A stretch of DNA of 64,000 bases from Gemmataceae bacterium (GTDB lineage: Bacteria; Planctomycetota; Planctomycetia; Gemmatales; Gemmataceae): the NCBI GenBank assembly GCA_019636445.1, contig JAHBXO010000006.1:1-64000 (forward strand), read 5' to 3'. Shown in pieces: positions 7,064 to 16,489 of this stretch. The translations under genes were made by a program, and so were the position numbers. Each line of letters opens with the position of its first letter. Positions within the stretch are counted from its first letter, which is position 1. The notes under the pieces were generated by a model. That model was not told where the DNA came from and searched no databases. It saw only the letters and a program-made list of their open reading frames with translations.

Positions 7064-9424
7064 GTGCGGAACACGCGCAGCCGTCTGAACATCGTCCATC
7101 TCGAAGACCGTACGGCCCCGGCCGTCTTCACCGTCACCACGACGCAGGACAACGGGAACAACGGCGCGCCCACGGCGGGCTCGCTGCGCGCCGCCATTTT
7201 GAGTGCGAACTCCACGGCCGGCGCGGACACCATCAACTTCAACATTGCCGGCGGGGGCGTGCAGACGATCCTGCCGCCGATCGCCCTGCCGGCGCTCACC
7301 GAGAGCGTCGTGATTGACGGCACGTCGCAACCCGGCTACGCCGGCACGCCCGTCGTCGTGCTCAGCGGCAATTCCGCCGGCGCCGGCGCCAACGGTCTCG
7401 CCCTCTCGAACCACATGATCAGCACGATCAAGGGCCTCGCCCTCGGCGGCTGGAACGGCGCCGGCATCCGCATCGACGGCGGCGGCCAGCACCAGATCCG
7501 CAACAATCACATCGGCGTCAACGCCGCTGGCAACGGCGTCTTCGCCAACACCGACGGCATCGTCATCACCACCGCGTCCAAGAACAACCTCGTCGGCGGC
7601 AGTCAGGACGCGCGCAACATCATCTCCGGCAACTCGCAAGCCGGCGTGGTGCTGGCCGCCGGTTCCGAACAGAACACCATCGCCGCCAACTTCATCGGCG
7701 TCGCCTTCGACGGCGTTACCCCGCTGGGCAACGGTACCCACGGCGTCTGGGTTCGCGACGGTGCCGCCTTCACCACCGTCGGCGGCGCCGCCGCGGGCGC
7801 CGGCAATATCATCGCCTCCAATGGCAGCCACGGCGTCCGCATCTCCGACCCCGTCACCGCCGGCGTGCTCGTCCAGGGAAACCGCATCGGTCTCGACTTC
7901 GCCGGCACCGCCTCCGGCAATGGCGGCGACGGCGTCCACGTCGACAACTTCGCCGGCACCACGCCCTTCAACGGACTCAACCCGCCCACCACCAACAACC
8001 GCATCCTGTCGAACACCATCCAGCGCAATCAGGGGAACGGCATCGCCGTCCGCAGCAACAGCCGCTTCGTCCGAATTCTCGACAATTCGATCGCTCAGAA
8101 TGGCGGTCTCGGCATCGACGTCGACGCCAACGCCAACAACGGACTCGCCGCCCCGGCCATCACGAAGGTGACTGCCGACACCATCAACGCGCTGACCGTC
8201 ACCGGTTCCATCGTCGGCCAGCCCAGCACGCAGTACCTCGTCACCGTCTACACGAATTCCGTGGCCGACCCCAGCGGCTTCGGCGAAGGGGAGACGAAGG
8301 CCGCCGCCGTCACCGTCACCACCGACGCGAGCGGGAAGGCGAACTACACCGCGAACATCGCGGCCGCGCTCTCCGCGCCGTTCGTCGCCGCCACCGTCAC
8401 CGATGTGGTCGACGGCGATACCTCGGCCTTTTCACCCGCCGCGGCCCGCCCCCCCCGCGGCCTTGATGGCCGCCTCGCCTTCGCCGGTGCCGGCAGCGGC
8501 GCCCCGGTCGTGAATCTCTACGACTCCTCCGGCGCCATCGCCGCCACCCTCACCGTCTTCGACGCCGCGTTCACGGGGGGCGTCCGCGTCGCCGCCGGCG
8601 ACTTCAATGCCGACGGCGTGCCGGATGTGATCGCCGCCACCGGCCCAGGCTCCGTCACGCTCGTCCGCGTCATCGACCCCGTCACCCAGAAAATCCTCTT
8701 CGAAGTCCAACCGTTCGAGTCCGCCTTCACCGGCGGCGTGTACGTCTCGGCCGGCGACCTCAACGGCGACGGCGTCGCCGACATCGTCGTCTCGCCCGAT
8801 GAGGGCGGCGGTCCGCGCGTTGACGTCTACAGCGGTGCGGGCTTCGGCAAACTCGCCAGCTTCTTCGGCATCGCCGACCCGAACTTCCGCGGCGGTGCCC
8901 GCACCGCCGTCGGCGACGTGAACAACGACAAGCGCGCCGATCTCGCCGTCGCCGCCGGGTTCGGCGGCGGTCCCCGCGTCGCCGTCTTCAACGGGACCAC
9001 GGTCACGACCGGCACGCCGACCGTCCTGTTCAACGACTTCTTCGCCTTCGAGCAGACGCTGCGCAACGGCGTCTTCATCGCCGTCGGCGACATCAACGAC
9101 GACGGCTTCGCGGAAGTCATCGCCGGCGGCGGACCTGGCGGCGGACCCCGCATCACCGCCTTCAGCGGCAAAGGTCTGCTGACTAACCAATACGTCCCGG
9201 TCGCCAACTACTTCGCCGGCAACGACTCCAACCGCGGCGGCATCCGCATCGCCGCCCGCGACCTGAACGCCGACGGCTCGTTCGAGATCATGGCCGGCGA
9301 CGGCCCCGGCGGCGAAGGCCGACTCCGCGTCTACACCGGCTCCGACCTCATCCAGGGCGGAACCGACCCGCGCTTGAACGTGATCGCCTTCGCCGGGGCC
9401 GCCGGCGGCGTCTTCGTGGGTTAA
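7064..9424 (+). CDS. Surface protein: parallel beta-helix plus FG-GAP repeats, LEDR-type N-terminus
   Basis: The protein has 786 residues, with a GTG start eight bases after GAGAGG. The start MRNTRSRLNIVHLEDRTAPAVFTV carries the LEDRxxPA motif seen at the N-terminus of many large planctomycete exported proteins. Residues ~25-380 are a right-handed beta-helix with many NxI/GNxI turns, beginning with SLRAAILSANSTAGADTINF. Residues ~450-786 hold about five FG-GAP/VCBS units with calcium-binding-like loops (DFNADGVPD, DLNGDGVAD, DVNNDKRAD, DINDDGFAE, DLNADGSFE). Such proteins are exported and may act in adhesion or as polysaccharide-active surface proteins. There is no C-terminal anchor. Function beyond this is unknown. 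Confidence 0.88.
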   Translation: MRNTRSRLNIVHLEDRTAPAVFTVTTTQDNGNNGAPTAGSLRAAILSANSTAGADTINFNIAGGGVQTILPPIALPALTESVVIDGTSQPGYAGTPVVVLSGNSAGAGANGLALSNHMISTIKGLALGGWNGAGIRIDGGGQHQIRNNHIGVNAAGNGVFANTDGIVITTASKNNLVGGSQDARNIISGNSQAGVVLAAGSEQNTIAANFIGVAFDGVTPLGNGTHGVWVRDGAAFTTVGGAAAGAGNIIASNGSHGVRISDPVTAGVLVQGNRIGLDFAGTASGNGGDGVHVDNFAGTTPFNGLNPPTTNNRILSNTIQRNQGNGIAVRSNSRFVRILDNSIAQNGGLGIDVDANANNGLAAPAITKVTADTINALTVTGSIVGQPSTQYLVTVYTNSVADPSGFGEGETKAAAVTVTTDASGKANYTANIAAALSAPFVAATVTDVVDGDTSAFSPAAARPPRGLDGRLAFAGAGSGAPVVNLYDSSGAIAATLTVFDAAFTGGVRVAAGDFNADGVPDVIAATGPGSVTLVRVIDPVTQKILFEVQPFESAFTGGVYVSAGDLNGDGVADIVVSPDEGGGPRVDVYSGAGFGKLASFFGIADPNFRGGARTAVGDVNNDKRADLAVAAGFGGGPRVAVFNGTTVTTGTPTVLFNDFFAFEQTLRNGVFIAVGDINDDGFAEVIAGGGPGGGPRITAFSGKGLLTNQYVPVANYFAGNDSNRGGIRIAARDLNADGSFEIMAGDGPGGEGRLRVYTGSDLIQGGTDPRLNVIAFAGAAGGVFVG

Positions 9425-9569
9425 GCCGAACTCGACCATCGGCGATTTTCCTCTCGACAAGCTCGCCCGGGCACGCTATCCCCGGACGTTCACGCGAGCT
9501 GACCGACCCGCCGTGCGGGGGAACGCGACGGACCGACCGGTCCGGCTCGCTTTCGGAGGACGATTCACC

Positions 9570-10703
9570 ATGCGATCGATTTCGCGCCGCGCGGCGGCGA
9601 TTTTTACGGCGACGGTTCTGGCCGCGTCGGCCTCGGCCCAGGCACCCGCCACGCCGGCGTCCTTGCCGCCGGCCACGCTGCCGCCCGCCACGGCGGCCGG
9701 CACACCCGCCGCCGGCACGCCCGCCGTCGCCGTCTCCACCAAGCCCGAACCGCGACCCGCCGGCATCGCCGCCAAGGTCAACGGCCAGGAGATTCCTGAA
9801 GTCGCCGTCTACCGCGCCCTGCGCCAGTTCCCGATGGAAGAGCGCGACATCGCCCGGAAGGAAATCCTGAACCACCTCGTCGAAAACTACATCATCGACC
9901 AGTACCTGAACGCGCTGAAGATGACGGCCGAGCCGGCCGAGGTCGACAAGCTCATCGACGAGCTGAAGGGCGAGCTGAAGAAGGGGAACGTCGACTACTC
10001 CAAGCAACTCGAGCAGATGATGCTCACCGAGGCGGAGTTCCGCGTCGAAGTGGCCGCCCAGATGAAGTGGGACAAGTTCCTGAAGCAGCAGGGCACCGAC
10101 GCCGAGCTGAAGAAGCTCTTCGACGCCAGCCCGGACGTGTTCGACGGCTCGATGGTGCGCGCCCGGCACATCCTCATGACGCCCGGCAGTGACGCCGCGA
10201 AGGTGGAGGAAGCCAAGAAGACGCTCGCCGCCATCAAGCAGACCGTCGAAGCCGAGGCGAAGAAGACCGCTGATGCGACGACCGGCGACCTGAAGGCGAA
10301 GGAAGACGCCCGCGTGAAGCGGACCGACGAGCTTTTCAGCGCCTACGCCCAGAAGTATTCGACGTGCCCGTCCAAGAAGAACGGCGGGGACCTGAACTAT
10401 TTCCCGCGCGTCGGCGCGATGGTCGAACCGTTCGCCAAGGCCGCGTTCGCGCTCCAGCCGTACGGCATGAGCGACGTGGTGGAGACGGAGTTCGGCCTGC
10501 ACCTGATCATGTGCACGGCGAAGAAGGCCGGCACGCCGCGGAAGTTCGAGGAAGTGAAGGAAGACGTGCGCGGCGTGTACGCGGTGCGTCTGCGCGAGGC
10601 CGTCGTCAGCCAGATGAAGCCCCGCGCCAAGATCGAAGTGACGCCCGTGTCGGCGACGGTACCCGCCAGCGCCACGACGCCGGCCGGCACGCCGATGAAG
10701 TAA
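9570..10703 (+). CDS. Exported parvulin-type peptidyl-prolyl isomerase (PrsA/SurA-like)
   Basis: The protein has 377 residues from the ATG at 9570, which follows a GGAGGA sequence by nine bases. A signal peptide (MRSISRRAAAIFTATVLAASASA) and a Pro/Ala/Thr-rich linker precede a SurA-N-like helical domain (AAKVNGQEIPEVAVYRALRQF...). A PpiC/rotamase domain follows at residues ~185-345, with VRARHILM, KYSTCPSKKNGGDLNYF and FGLHLIMC. The family folds exported proteins in the periplasm by isomerising prolyl bonds. The gene is monocistronic by appearance, with a hairpin directly after the stop. Confidence 0.9.
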   Translation: MRSISRRAAAIFTATVLAASASAQAPATPASLPPATLPPATAAGTPAAGTPAVAVSTKPEPRPAGIAAKVNGQEIPEVAVYRALRQFPMEERDIARKEILNHLVENYIIDQYLNALKMTAEPAEVDKLIDELKGELKKGNVDYSKQLEQMMLTEAEFRVEVAAQMKWDKFLKQQGTDAELKKLFDASPDVFDGSMVRARHILMTPGSDAAKVEEAKKTLAAIKQTVEAEAKKTADATTGDLKAKEDARVKRTDELFSAYAQKYSTCPSKKNGGDLNYFPRVGAMVEPFAKAAFALQPYGMSDVVETEFGLHLIMCTAKKAGTPRKFEEVKEDVRGVYAVRLREAVVSQMKPRAKIEVTPVSATVPASATTPAGTPMK

Positions 10704-10721
10704 TCGCGATTGATCGCCGCG

Positions 10722-10748
10722 CGACCGCCGGGTATCCCCCGGCGGTCG
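10722..10748 (+). terminator. Hairpin terminator after the parvulin gene
   Basis: An 11-bp perfect G+C-rich stem (CGACCGCCGGG with its complement) and a 5-nt loop lie 18 bases after the stop codon, followed by TTCGTTT. The T tract is short, so termination may be partial. Confidence 0.6.
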
Positions 10749-10766
10749 TTCGTTTCCGGAGCCCCC

Positions 10767-11153
10767 ATGCGCACCATCGTCTTCACCGTCCTGCTCCTGG
10801 TGGCATCCAACACGTTCATGACGATCGCCTGGTACGGCCACCTGAAGCACAAGGACAAGGCGCTCCTCGCCGTCATCCTCGTGAGCTGGCTGATCGCATT
10901 GCCGGAGTACGCGCTGCAGGTGCCCGCCAACCGGATGGGCTCGGCCGTGATGACGGGCACGCAGTTGAAGCTGATGCAGGAGGTGATTACGCTCTGCGTC
11001 TTCGTGGTCTTCGCGTGGCTGTATCTGGGCGAGAAGCCGACCTGGCGCACGGCCGCCGCGTTCGGGCTGATCGTGCTGGCCGTGGCGCTCGTGCGCGGCG
11101 ATGGACCGAAGCCGAAAGAGGAATCGGTACCGGCGGAGGCTCAGCCGGGGTAG
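10767..11153 (+). CDS. DMT-family small membrane protein (DUF486)
   Basis: The protein has 128 residues from the ATG at 10767. Four membrane helices are visible (TIVFTVLLLVASNTFMTIAW, ALLAVILVSWLIALPEYAL, a VITLCVFVVFAWLYL segment and AAFGLIVLAVALV). The sequence SNTFMTIAWYGHLK, PEYALQVPANRMG and QLKLMQEVITL match the DUF486 family of small drug/metabolite-transporter-like proteins, whose substrate is unknown. A charged tail rich in Lys, Glu and Pro follows the last helix. It precedes another small membrane protein by 27 bases and could be cotranscribed with it. Confidence 0.88.
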   Translation: MRTIVFTVLLLVASNTFMTIAWYGHLKHKDKALLAVILVSWLIALPEYALQVPANRMGSAVMTGTQLKLMQEVITLCVFVVFAWLYLGEKPTWRTAAAFGLIVLAVALVRGDGPKPKEESVPAEAQPG

Positions 11154-11180
11154 GATGGAAGCGTTCGCGGAGGAACGCCG

Positions 11181-11471
11181 ATGCTGTACATGTCGCTCGG
11201 ACTATCGGTAGTAGCTCTTGTCGGGTTGTTCTATTTCAACCGTAAGCACGAGATAGGTCATATTCAGCCGGTTGCGATCCTGCTGGTCTGCGCCATCGTG
11301 CCGAGTTGTTTGACGACCGTATTGCTTCCGGGATTTATCCTCTCGTTCTTCGTCGGATTCGTTGCCTTGCTAATCTGGAAACGGGACTTGCTGCCGCGCT
11401 ACTCGGCCGTCCCGCTCGTCCTCGCTTCGATCGTCCTCGGGCACCTCGTTCCCTACTTGTTCGTCGTTTGA
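11181..11471 (+). CDS. Small integral membrane protein, unknown
   Basis: The protein has 96 residues; the ATG is preceded by GGAGGA at good spacing. Three to four hydrophobic segments span almost its whole length (MLYMSLGLSVVALVGLFYF, VAILLVCAIVPSCLTTVLL, FVGFVALLIW, VLASIVLGHLVPYLFV). I do not recognise a family. Its stop lies six bases before the possible TTG start of the next gene, so the two are probably translated from one message. Confidence 0.65.
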   Translation: MLYMSLGLSVVALVGLFYFNRKHEIGHIQPVAILLVCAIVPSCLTTVLLPGFILSFFVGFVALLIWKRDLLPRYSAVPLVLASIVLGHLVPYLFVV

Positions 11472-11477
11472 TCCGAT

Positions 11478-12311
11478 TTGCGACGGTACGATGAGATCCG
11501 CGAGGCGCTCGTGTCGTTGAACTTTGACGATCGCTTGCGACGCCCAGCCCGGTCAGTGATCGATGCCGAGCCAATCACGAACGAACTGGATGAACTCGAA
11601 GAAAGCGCTCAATACCATTGGAAGAAGAACGGTCGGGAATTCCATTTCAGTCGATTGCATCGAAGTCAGGTCGATCAGTTTGTGAACCATCCCGGATTTG
11701 GCGTCGTTCGGATGCTACGCGCTGTCCGTGAGAAGGACTTCTACCTCCCGCATCGCGAACCGATCCCGCAGCCGATCCGACTCGCGACGTCTCAGGATCG
11801 AGTCGCGTTCGAACATCCAATCCCTACGCCGAAGCATGTCGAGAATCTGACCCACCGGAAGACCGTGGCGGAATTCGCGTTCCCGTTCGGGTGGGGTTGG
11901 GAGCGTTCGCCAAATGAGCATCTCGGCTTCCAACCGCATCAACTGGGGAAGCGGTCCCGGTTCGAATCGGACACGCTCGGCACATGGTCGCTCGAGTTGG
12001 ACGATGGTTGGCGCATCGTCTCCCTCGAACTGATCGGCCTGCTCGCGCATCCTAGGCCGACGGTGTACATGACGGAGAACTTACCACGCATGGACGAGGC
12101 GAAGACGGCCCCGACGCGCGACCCGGACGAATTCGAATCGGCCGGCATCAAGGCCATCGCGAAGGGACAGGAACTCTACTTCGGCCAGTCCCGCACGGAG
12201 CCGCTATTGCGTATGGTCGGCGGCATTCGCGCGGCCAAGTCGTGCACGAACTGCCACGGCTGCCGCGAAGGCGAACTGCTCGGCGCGTTCAGCTACACGC
12301 TGATGAAGTAG
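11478..12311 (+). CDS. Hypothetical protein with a C-terminal CxxCH motif
   Basis: The protein has 277 residues from a TTG start; a GTG at 11511, with a GAGG eight bases upstream, is a reasonable alternative. There is no clear signal peptide. The C-terminus carries CTNCHGCREGELLGAFSYTL, which contains a CxxCH heme-c-like motif. I recall similar short tails in Gemmataceae proteins that begin with a variable leader. If heme is bound the protein must reach the periplasm, for which no signal is seen, so the Cys/His cluster may bind another cofactor or none. Function is unknown. Confidence 0.6.
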   Translation: MRRYDEIREALVSLNFDDRLRRPARSVIDAEPITNELDELEESAQYHWKKNGREFHFSRLHRSQVDQFVNHPGFGVVRMLRAVREKDFYLPHREPIPQPIRLATSQDRVAFEHPIPTPKHVENLTHRKTVAEFAFPFGWGWERSPNEHLGFQPHQLGKRSRFESDTLGTWSLELDDGWRIVSLELIGLLAHPRPTVYMTENLPRMDEAKTAPTRDPDEFESAGIKAIAKGQELYFGQSRTEPLLRMVGGIRAAKSCTNCHGCREGELLGAFSYTLMK

Positions 12312-12399
12312 GGCCTTGCTCCTTGACTAGCTGCCCTCTTTCGGCCACCATGATACTATCCCGCCTGCCGCGATCCGTGCGGCCTCCGATGGTCCTCCG

Positions 12400-14784
12400 A
12401 TGAAACCGATCCTCGCATTGCTAGCGTTCGGCTGTTCCGTCGCGGTCGCCGCGCCGCCGAAGCTGACCATTTACCCGCAGTCGATCGCATTCGACAATCC
12501 GCGCCAGATTCAGCGCGTGATCGTGCTGGGCGACAGCTCGGACCTGTCCCGCGAGGCGAAGTTCGCCATCGAACCGGCCGGCGTCGCCGTCGTCGAGAAT
12601 GGCGTCGTTCGTCCGCTGAAAGACGGCACGGCAACGCTCACCGTCGCGGAAACGAAGATCCCGATCACGGTGAAGCTTCCCACCGATGCGCCGGTCAACT
12701 TCGCCACCGAGATCGAGCCGATCCTCACGAAGGCGGGCTGCAACGGCGGGGCCTGCCACGGTGCGCAACACGGCCGCGGCGGGTTCCGGCTGTCGCTGTT
12801 CGGCTTCGACCCGGCGTTCGACCATGACCAGATCGTCCGCAGCAACGAGGGCCGGCGCGTCGTGCTCTCCGACCCGGATCGCAGCATCCTGCTCGCGAAG
12901 CCCGCGCTCGTCATGGAGCATGGCGGCGGCGGGAAACTCCGACTGAACTCGCGAGAATACGAAACCCTGCGCCGATGGATGGAAGACGGTGCGCCCGAGC
13001 CGCCCGCGAAGGAAGCAACGGTTACCCGTCTGGAAGTCTTCCCCGCGAAGCGGGTGATGGCGGCCAACGATCTCCAGCAACTCGCCGTGACGGCAATCTG
13101 GAGCGACGGCCGACACGAGGATGTGACGCCGCTCGCCCAGTTCGACGCGCTCAACGATGCCGTCGCGTCCGTAACGGCGAACGGCCTCGTGACGGCCAAG
13201 GCCGCCGGCGAGACGCACGTGATGATCCGCTTCATGGGCCAGGCGACCGTGGCCCAAGCGACGATTCCGTTCGCCGCCCTCCCGGATTACCCGAAGCTGC
13301 CGGCGAACAACTTCATCGACGAGAAGCTGATCGCGAAGTGGCGCGACCTCGGCCTGACACCCTCGCCACTGACGAACGACGCCGAATTCCTGCGGCGGTT
13401 GTACTTGGACGCCATCGGTACGTTGCCGAAGCCGGACGAAGTGCGGAAGTTCCTCGCGGACACCGATCCGAAGAAGCGCGCGAAGGCGATCGACGCGGTG
13501 CTGGAGCGGCCCGAATTCCTCGACTGGTGGGCGCTGAAGTGGGGCGACCTGCTCCGCATCAACCGGCAGGCGCTCGACGAGAAGGGGATGTGGAGTTTTC
13601 ACAACTGGGTGCGCGCGGCCGTGCGGGACAACAAGCCGGCCGACGAGTTCGCCCGCGACATCCTCACGGCCGAAGGCAGCACGTACACCGACGGCCCGTC
13701 GAACTTCTACCGCGTGGCCCGATCGCCGGACGAATGGTCCGAAGCGGTCACGCAGGTCTTCCTCGGCGTCCGCGTCCAGTGCGCGAAGTGCCACCACCAC
13801 CCCTTCGAGAAGTGGAGCCAGGACGACTACTACGGCATGGTGGCGTTCTTCTCGCGGCTCGGCACGAAGACCAGCCAAGAGTTCGGCATCTTCACGCGCG
13901 AGACGGTCATCTTTCTCCGCCCCACCGGCGAGGCGACGCACCCGCGCAAGCGGAAGGTCGTGAAGCCGCACCCGTTCGACGGCCCGGAGATGGACGACGA
14001 ATTCGACCGCCGCCGCAAGCTGGCCGAGTGGATGACGACGCCGGAGAATCCCTTTTTCGCGAAGAACATCGTCAATCGCTTCTGGGGCTACCTGATGGGT
14101 CGCGGGCTGGTGGAGCCGCTCGACGACATGCGGGCGACGAACCCGGCCAGCAACCCGGAACTGCTCGATGCGCTCGCGAAGGATTTCGTCGCGAACAAGT
14201 TCGACGTGAAGCGATTGCTGAAGACGATCTTCAACAGCCGAGCTTATCAGCTCTCGTCGCAGACAGCTGCGGGGAACGCGGTCGACGCGGCGAACATCCA
14301 CTTCACGCGTTACACCACCAAACGCCTGACTGCGGAGCAGACGGCCGACGCCATCGACTTCGCCACCGGCACTCAGGAGAAGTACCCCGGTCTGCCGCTC
14401 GGCACCCGGGCAGCGCAACTGCCCGACCCGGAAGTACGCTCGTTCCTGCTGGACACCTTCGGCCGCCCGGCCCGGCAAGTCGTTTGCGAGTGCGAGCGCA
14501 CGACCAAGCCGAACATCGCCCAGGCGATGCACCTGATGAACGGCGACTTCCTCAACAAAAAGATCGCCGACGCGAATGGCCGAATCGAAGGGTTATTGAA
14601 GGCAAAGACGAAACCGGACGCGGCAATCGAGGAGCTTTATCTGGCGACGCTCTCGCGCACGCCGACAAAGGACGAACTGGCGAAGGCGCAGTCGTGGGTC
14701 GCCAGCGGTGCCACGCCAAAGGACGGTTTGCAGGACTTATTGTGGGTGCTGCTGAACAGCCGCGAGTTCCTGTTCAACCATTGA
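12400..14784 (+). CDS. Exported DUF1549/DUF1553 protein with Ig-like and cytochrome-like regions
   Basis: The protein has 794 residues. A signal peptide (MKPILALLAFGCSVAVAA) is followed by a Big2-like Ig segment, then a PSCyt1-like region with CNGGACHGAQHGRGGFRLSLFGFD carrying a CxxCH heme site. A second Ig-like segment (residues ~205-290) leads into the DUF1549 domain (FIDEKLIAKWRDLGLTPSPL, DAEFLRRLYLDAIGTLP, with VQCAKCHHHPFEKW as another CxxCH) and the DUF1553 domain (residues ~535-780). These proteins are abundant in planctomycetes and are usually beside a DUF1501 gene. Their role is unproven, though a redox or polymer-degrading function is often suggested. No DUF1501 gene is adjacent here. 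Confidence 0.92.
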   Translation: MKPILALLAFGCSVAVAAPPKLTIYPQSIAFDNPRQIQRVIVLGDSSDLSREAKFAIEPAGVAVVENGVVRPLKDGTATLTVAETKIPITVKLPTDAPVNFATEIEPILTKAGCNGGACHGAQHGRGGFRLSLFGFDPAFDHDQIVRSNEGRRVVLSDPDRSILLAKPALVMEHGGGGKLRLNSREYETLRRWMEDGAPEPPAKEATVTRLEVFPAKRVMAANDLQQLAVTAIWSDGRHEDVTPLAQFDALNDAVASVTANGLVTAKAAGETHVMIRFMGQATVAQATIPFAALPDYPKLPANNFIDEKLIAKWRDLGLTPSPLTNDAEFLRRLYLDAIGTLPKPDEVRKFLADTDPKKRAKAIDAVLERPEFLDWWALKWGDLLRINRQALDEKGMWSFHNWVRAAVRDNKPADEFARDILTAEGSTYTDGPSNFYRVARSPDEWSEAVTQVFLGVRVQCAKCHHHPFEKWSQDDYYGMVAFFSRLGTKTSQEFGIFTRETVIFLRPTGEATHPRKRKVVKPHPFDGPEMDDEFDRRRKLAEWMTTPENPFFAKNIVNRFWGYLMGRGLVEPLDDMRATNPASNPELLDALAKDFVANKFDVKRLLKTIFNSRAYQLSSQTAAGNAVDAANIHFTRYTTKRLTAEQTADAIDFATGTQEKYPGLPLGTRAAQLPDPEVRSFLLDTFGRPARQVVCECERTTKPNIAQAMHLMNGDFLNKKIADANGRIEGLLKAKTKPDAAIEELYLATLSRTPTKDELAKAQSWVASGATPKDGLQDLLWVLLNSREFLFNH

Positions 14785-14790
14785 TAACCG

Positions 14791-15789
14791 TCATCCCTGT
14801 TTGAGCCAGCGAGCGGCGTCCTTCGCGTGGTACGTGAGAATCATGTCCGCGCCGGCGCGCTTGATGCTCGTGAGGATCTCCAAGGTCACGCGCCTCTCGT
14901 CGATCCAGCCGTTGCGGGCGGCGGCCTTCACCATCGCGAACTCGCCGCTGACGTTGTACGCCGCCGTCGGCAGGGCGAACGTCTCCTTCGTGCGCCGGAT
15001 GATGTCGAGGTACGACAGCGCCGGCTTCACCATCACCATGTCCGCGCCCTCCTGCACGTCGAGCGCCACTTCGCGCATTGCTTCGTCGGAATTGGCCGGG
15101 TCCATCTGGTAGGTCGAGCGGTCGCCGAAGGAGGGCGGGCTTTCGGCCGCGTCGCGGAAGGGGCCGTAGAAGCCGCTGGCGTACTTCGCGGCATAGCTCA
15201 GGATCGGCACGTTCGGGAAGCCGGCGGCGTCGAGTCCGCTGCGGATTGCTTGCACCATGCCGTCCATCATGCCGCTGGGCGCGACGAGGTCGGCGCCGGC
15301 CTTGGCGTGGCTGACGCACTGCGCCGCCAGGATCGGCAGCGTCGCGTCGTTGTCCACGTCGAAGGAGCCGTGAGTCTCGCAGAGCGGGCCGCAGTGGCCG
15401 TGGTCGGTGTATTCGCAGAGGCATTCGTCGGTGACGAGGTAGACGTCCTGCTTATAGGCAGCCTTCAGGGCGCGGAGTGCCTGCTGCACGATGCCGTCCT
15501 CGGCGAGCGAGACCTCGCCCTTCGGGTCTTTCTTCGGCGGGATGCCGAAGAGCATGAACGATCGGACGCCGAGGTCCTTCGCGGCGCCGACCTCCTCGAC
15601 GAGCGTATCGACGCTGAGCTGGTAGTTGCCGGGCATGGAGGCGATTTCGTTCCGCACGCCGCGCCCGGAGCGGACGAATAGTGGCAGGATGAAATCGTTC
15701 GCGTTCAACTCCGTCTCGCGGACCATGGCTCGCAGGATCGGCGAGGAGCGCAGGCGCCGCAGGCGAACGGTGGGATAGCCGGCCGTCAT
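14791..15789 (-). CDS. hemB: Delta-aminolevulinic acid dehydratase (porphobilinogen synthase)
   Basis: The enzyme condenses two 5-aminolevulinate molecules to porphobilinogen, the second step of tetrapyrrole synthesis. The 332-residue length is normal for the family. The metal site is visible as C123, C125 and C133 in the segment [14 protein letters not shown], which indicates a zinc-type active site. The two Schiff-base lysines are K202 ([17 protein letters not shown]) and K255 ([14 protein letters not shown]). The ATG at 15789 has a GGAGA five bases upstream. It ends six bases from the convergent DUF1549/1553 gene. No other heme genes are in the window. Confidence 0.98.
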   Translation of the reverse strand: MTAGYPTVRLRRLRSSPILRAMVRETELNANDFILPLFVRSGRGVRNEIASMPGNYQLSVDTLVEEVGAAKDLGVRSFMLFGIPPKKDPKGEVSLAEDGIVQQALRALKAAYKQDVYLVTDECLCEYTDHGHCGPLCETHGSFDVDNDATLPILAAQCVSHAKAGADLVAPSGMMDGMVQAIRSGLDAAGFPNVPILSYAAKYASGFYGPFRDAAESPPSFGDRSTYQMDPANSDEAMREVALDVQEGADMVMVKPALSYLDIIRRTKETFALPTAAYNVSGEFAMVKAAARNGWIDERRVTLEILTSIKRAGADMILTYHAKDAARWLKQG

Positions 15790-15809
15790 GATAGTCTCCC
15801 AATCTGATC

Positions 15810-15906
15810 ACCACAAAGGACACGAAGAACACCAAGGAAATCCAAGCGAGACGAGAAGACTGAAAACCAATCGGCTTCTCTTTGTGCACTTGGTGTCTTT
15901 TGTGGT
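15810..15906. repeat. Imperfect inverted repeat with ACCACAAAGGACAC-type arms
   Basis: The left arm (15810-15837) reads ACCACAAAGGACACGAAG and on; the right arm (15880-15906) is its imperfect reverse complement, ending TTTTGTGGT. About 42 bases lie between the arms. The arm sequence resembles a dispersed intergenic repeat I recall from various bacteria. The element sits between the hemB start and the end of the TPR gene and is A+T-richer than its surroundings. Confidence 0.75.
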
Positions 15907-15913
15907 TCGATTC

Positions 15914-16228
15914 TTATTCAATCGCGGCGAGCAGGCCTTCCATTTCGCCGAGGGCGTGGTGGTCGCCGGCGGCGCGGGCGGCGGCGATGCCGGCGCGCAG
16001 GATCGCGCACGCGTCTTCGATCCGGCCGAGGCGGTTGAGCGCCTGACCGGCCATGTGGTACGCGGGGACGTACGGCGAGAGGGCGATCAATTCCTGGAAG
16101 ACGCGCACGGCTCCGGCGTCGTCGCCGGCGCTGGCGTACTCCATCCCCAGCGAATAGCGCAGGAACGGATCGGCCGGGTCCTCGGCCAGCATCGCCTCGA
16201 TCTTTTCCATGCGCGCGGTCCGGGCCAT
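15914..16228 (-). CDS. Small tetratricopeptide-repeat protein
   Basis: The protein has 104 residues, or 98 if the second Met (16210) is used. It contains two to three TPR helix pairs: PADPFLRYSLGMEYASAGDDAGAVRVFQELIALSP is a near-canonical repeat, followed by AYHMAGQALNRLGRIEDACAIL and a final helix. It has no signal peptide, so it is cytoplasmic and probably mediates a protein contact. It is divergent from the HtrA-like gene at 16490 over 261 bases, in which I see no clear promoter. Partner and role are unknown. Confidence 0.78.
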   Translation of the reverse strand: MARTARMEKIEAMLAEDPADPFLRYSLGMEYASAGDDAGAVRVFQELIALSPYVPAYHMAGQALNRLGRIEDACAILRAGIAAARAAGDHHALGEMEGLLAAIE

Positions 16229-16489
16229 CGGCTTCGTCTCGATTCGGAAGGATTTCCTTCAAGTCTACGGCGCGGCGGAAGGGGAACAACCGACGCCGTC
16301 GGCCGCACAACCGGAACGGTTTGGCCAACCGGACCGGCCCGCACACGGCGTCCACCCCGTCCACCCCGCACGACCCTGCGTCCCCGTGCCCGAATCGGCC
16401 GCGCCGGCAATCCTTCCATGCGGCCGCACCGCGGACGATTCCGATTTCAAGCGTGTCGCGCCAGGACGGTTCGCCTCCGTGGGGTCACC

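Noticed and set aside
12421..14532. Minus-strand frame of about 700 codons
   Set aside because: It is complementary to the DUF1549/1553 gene, which has unmistakable motifs.
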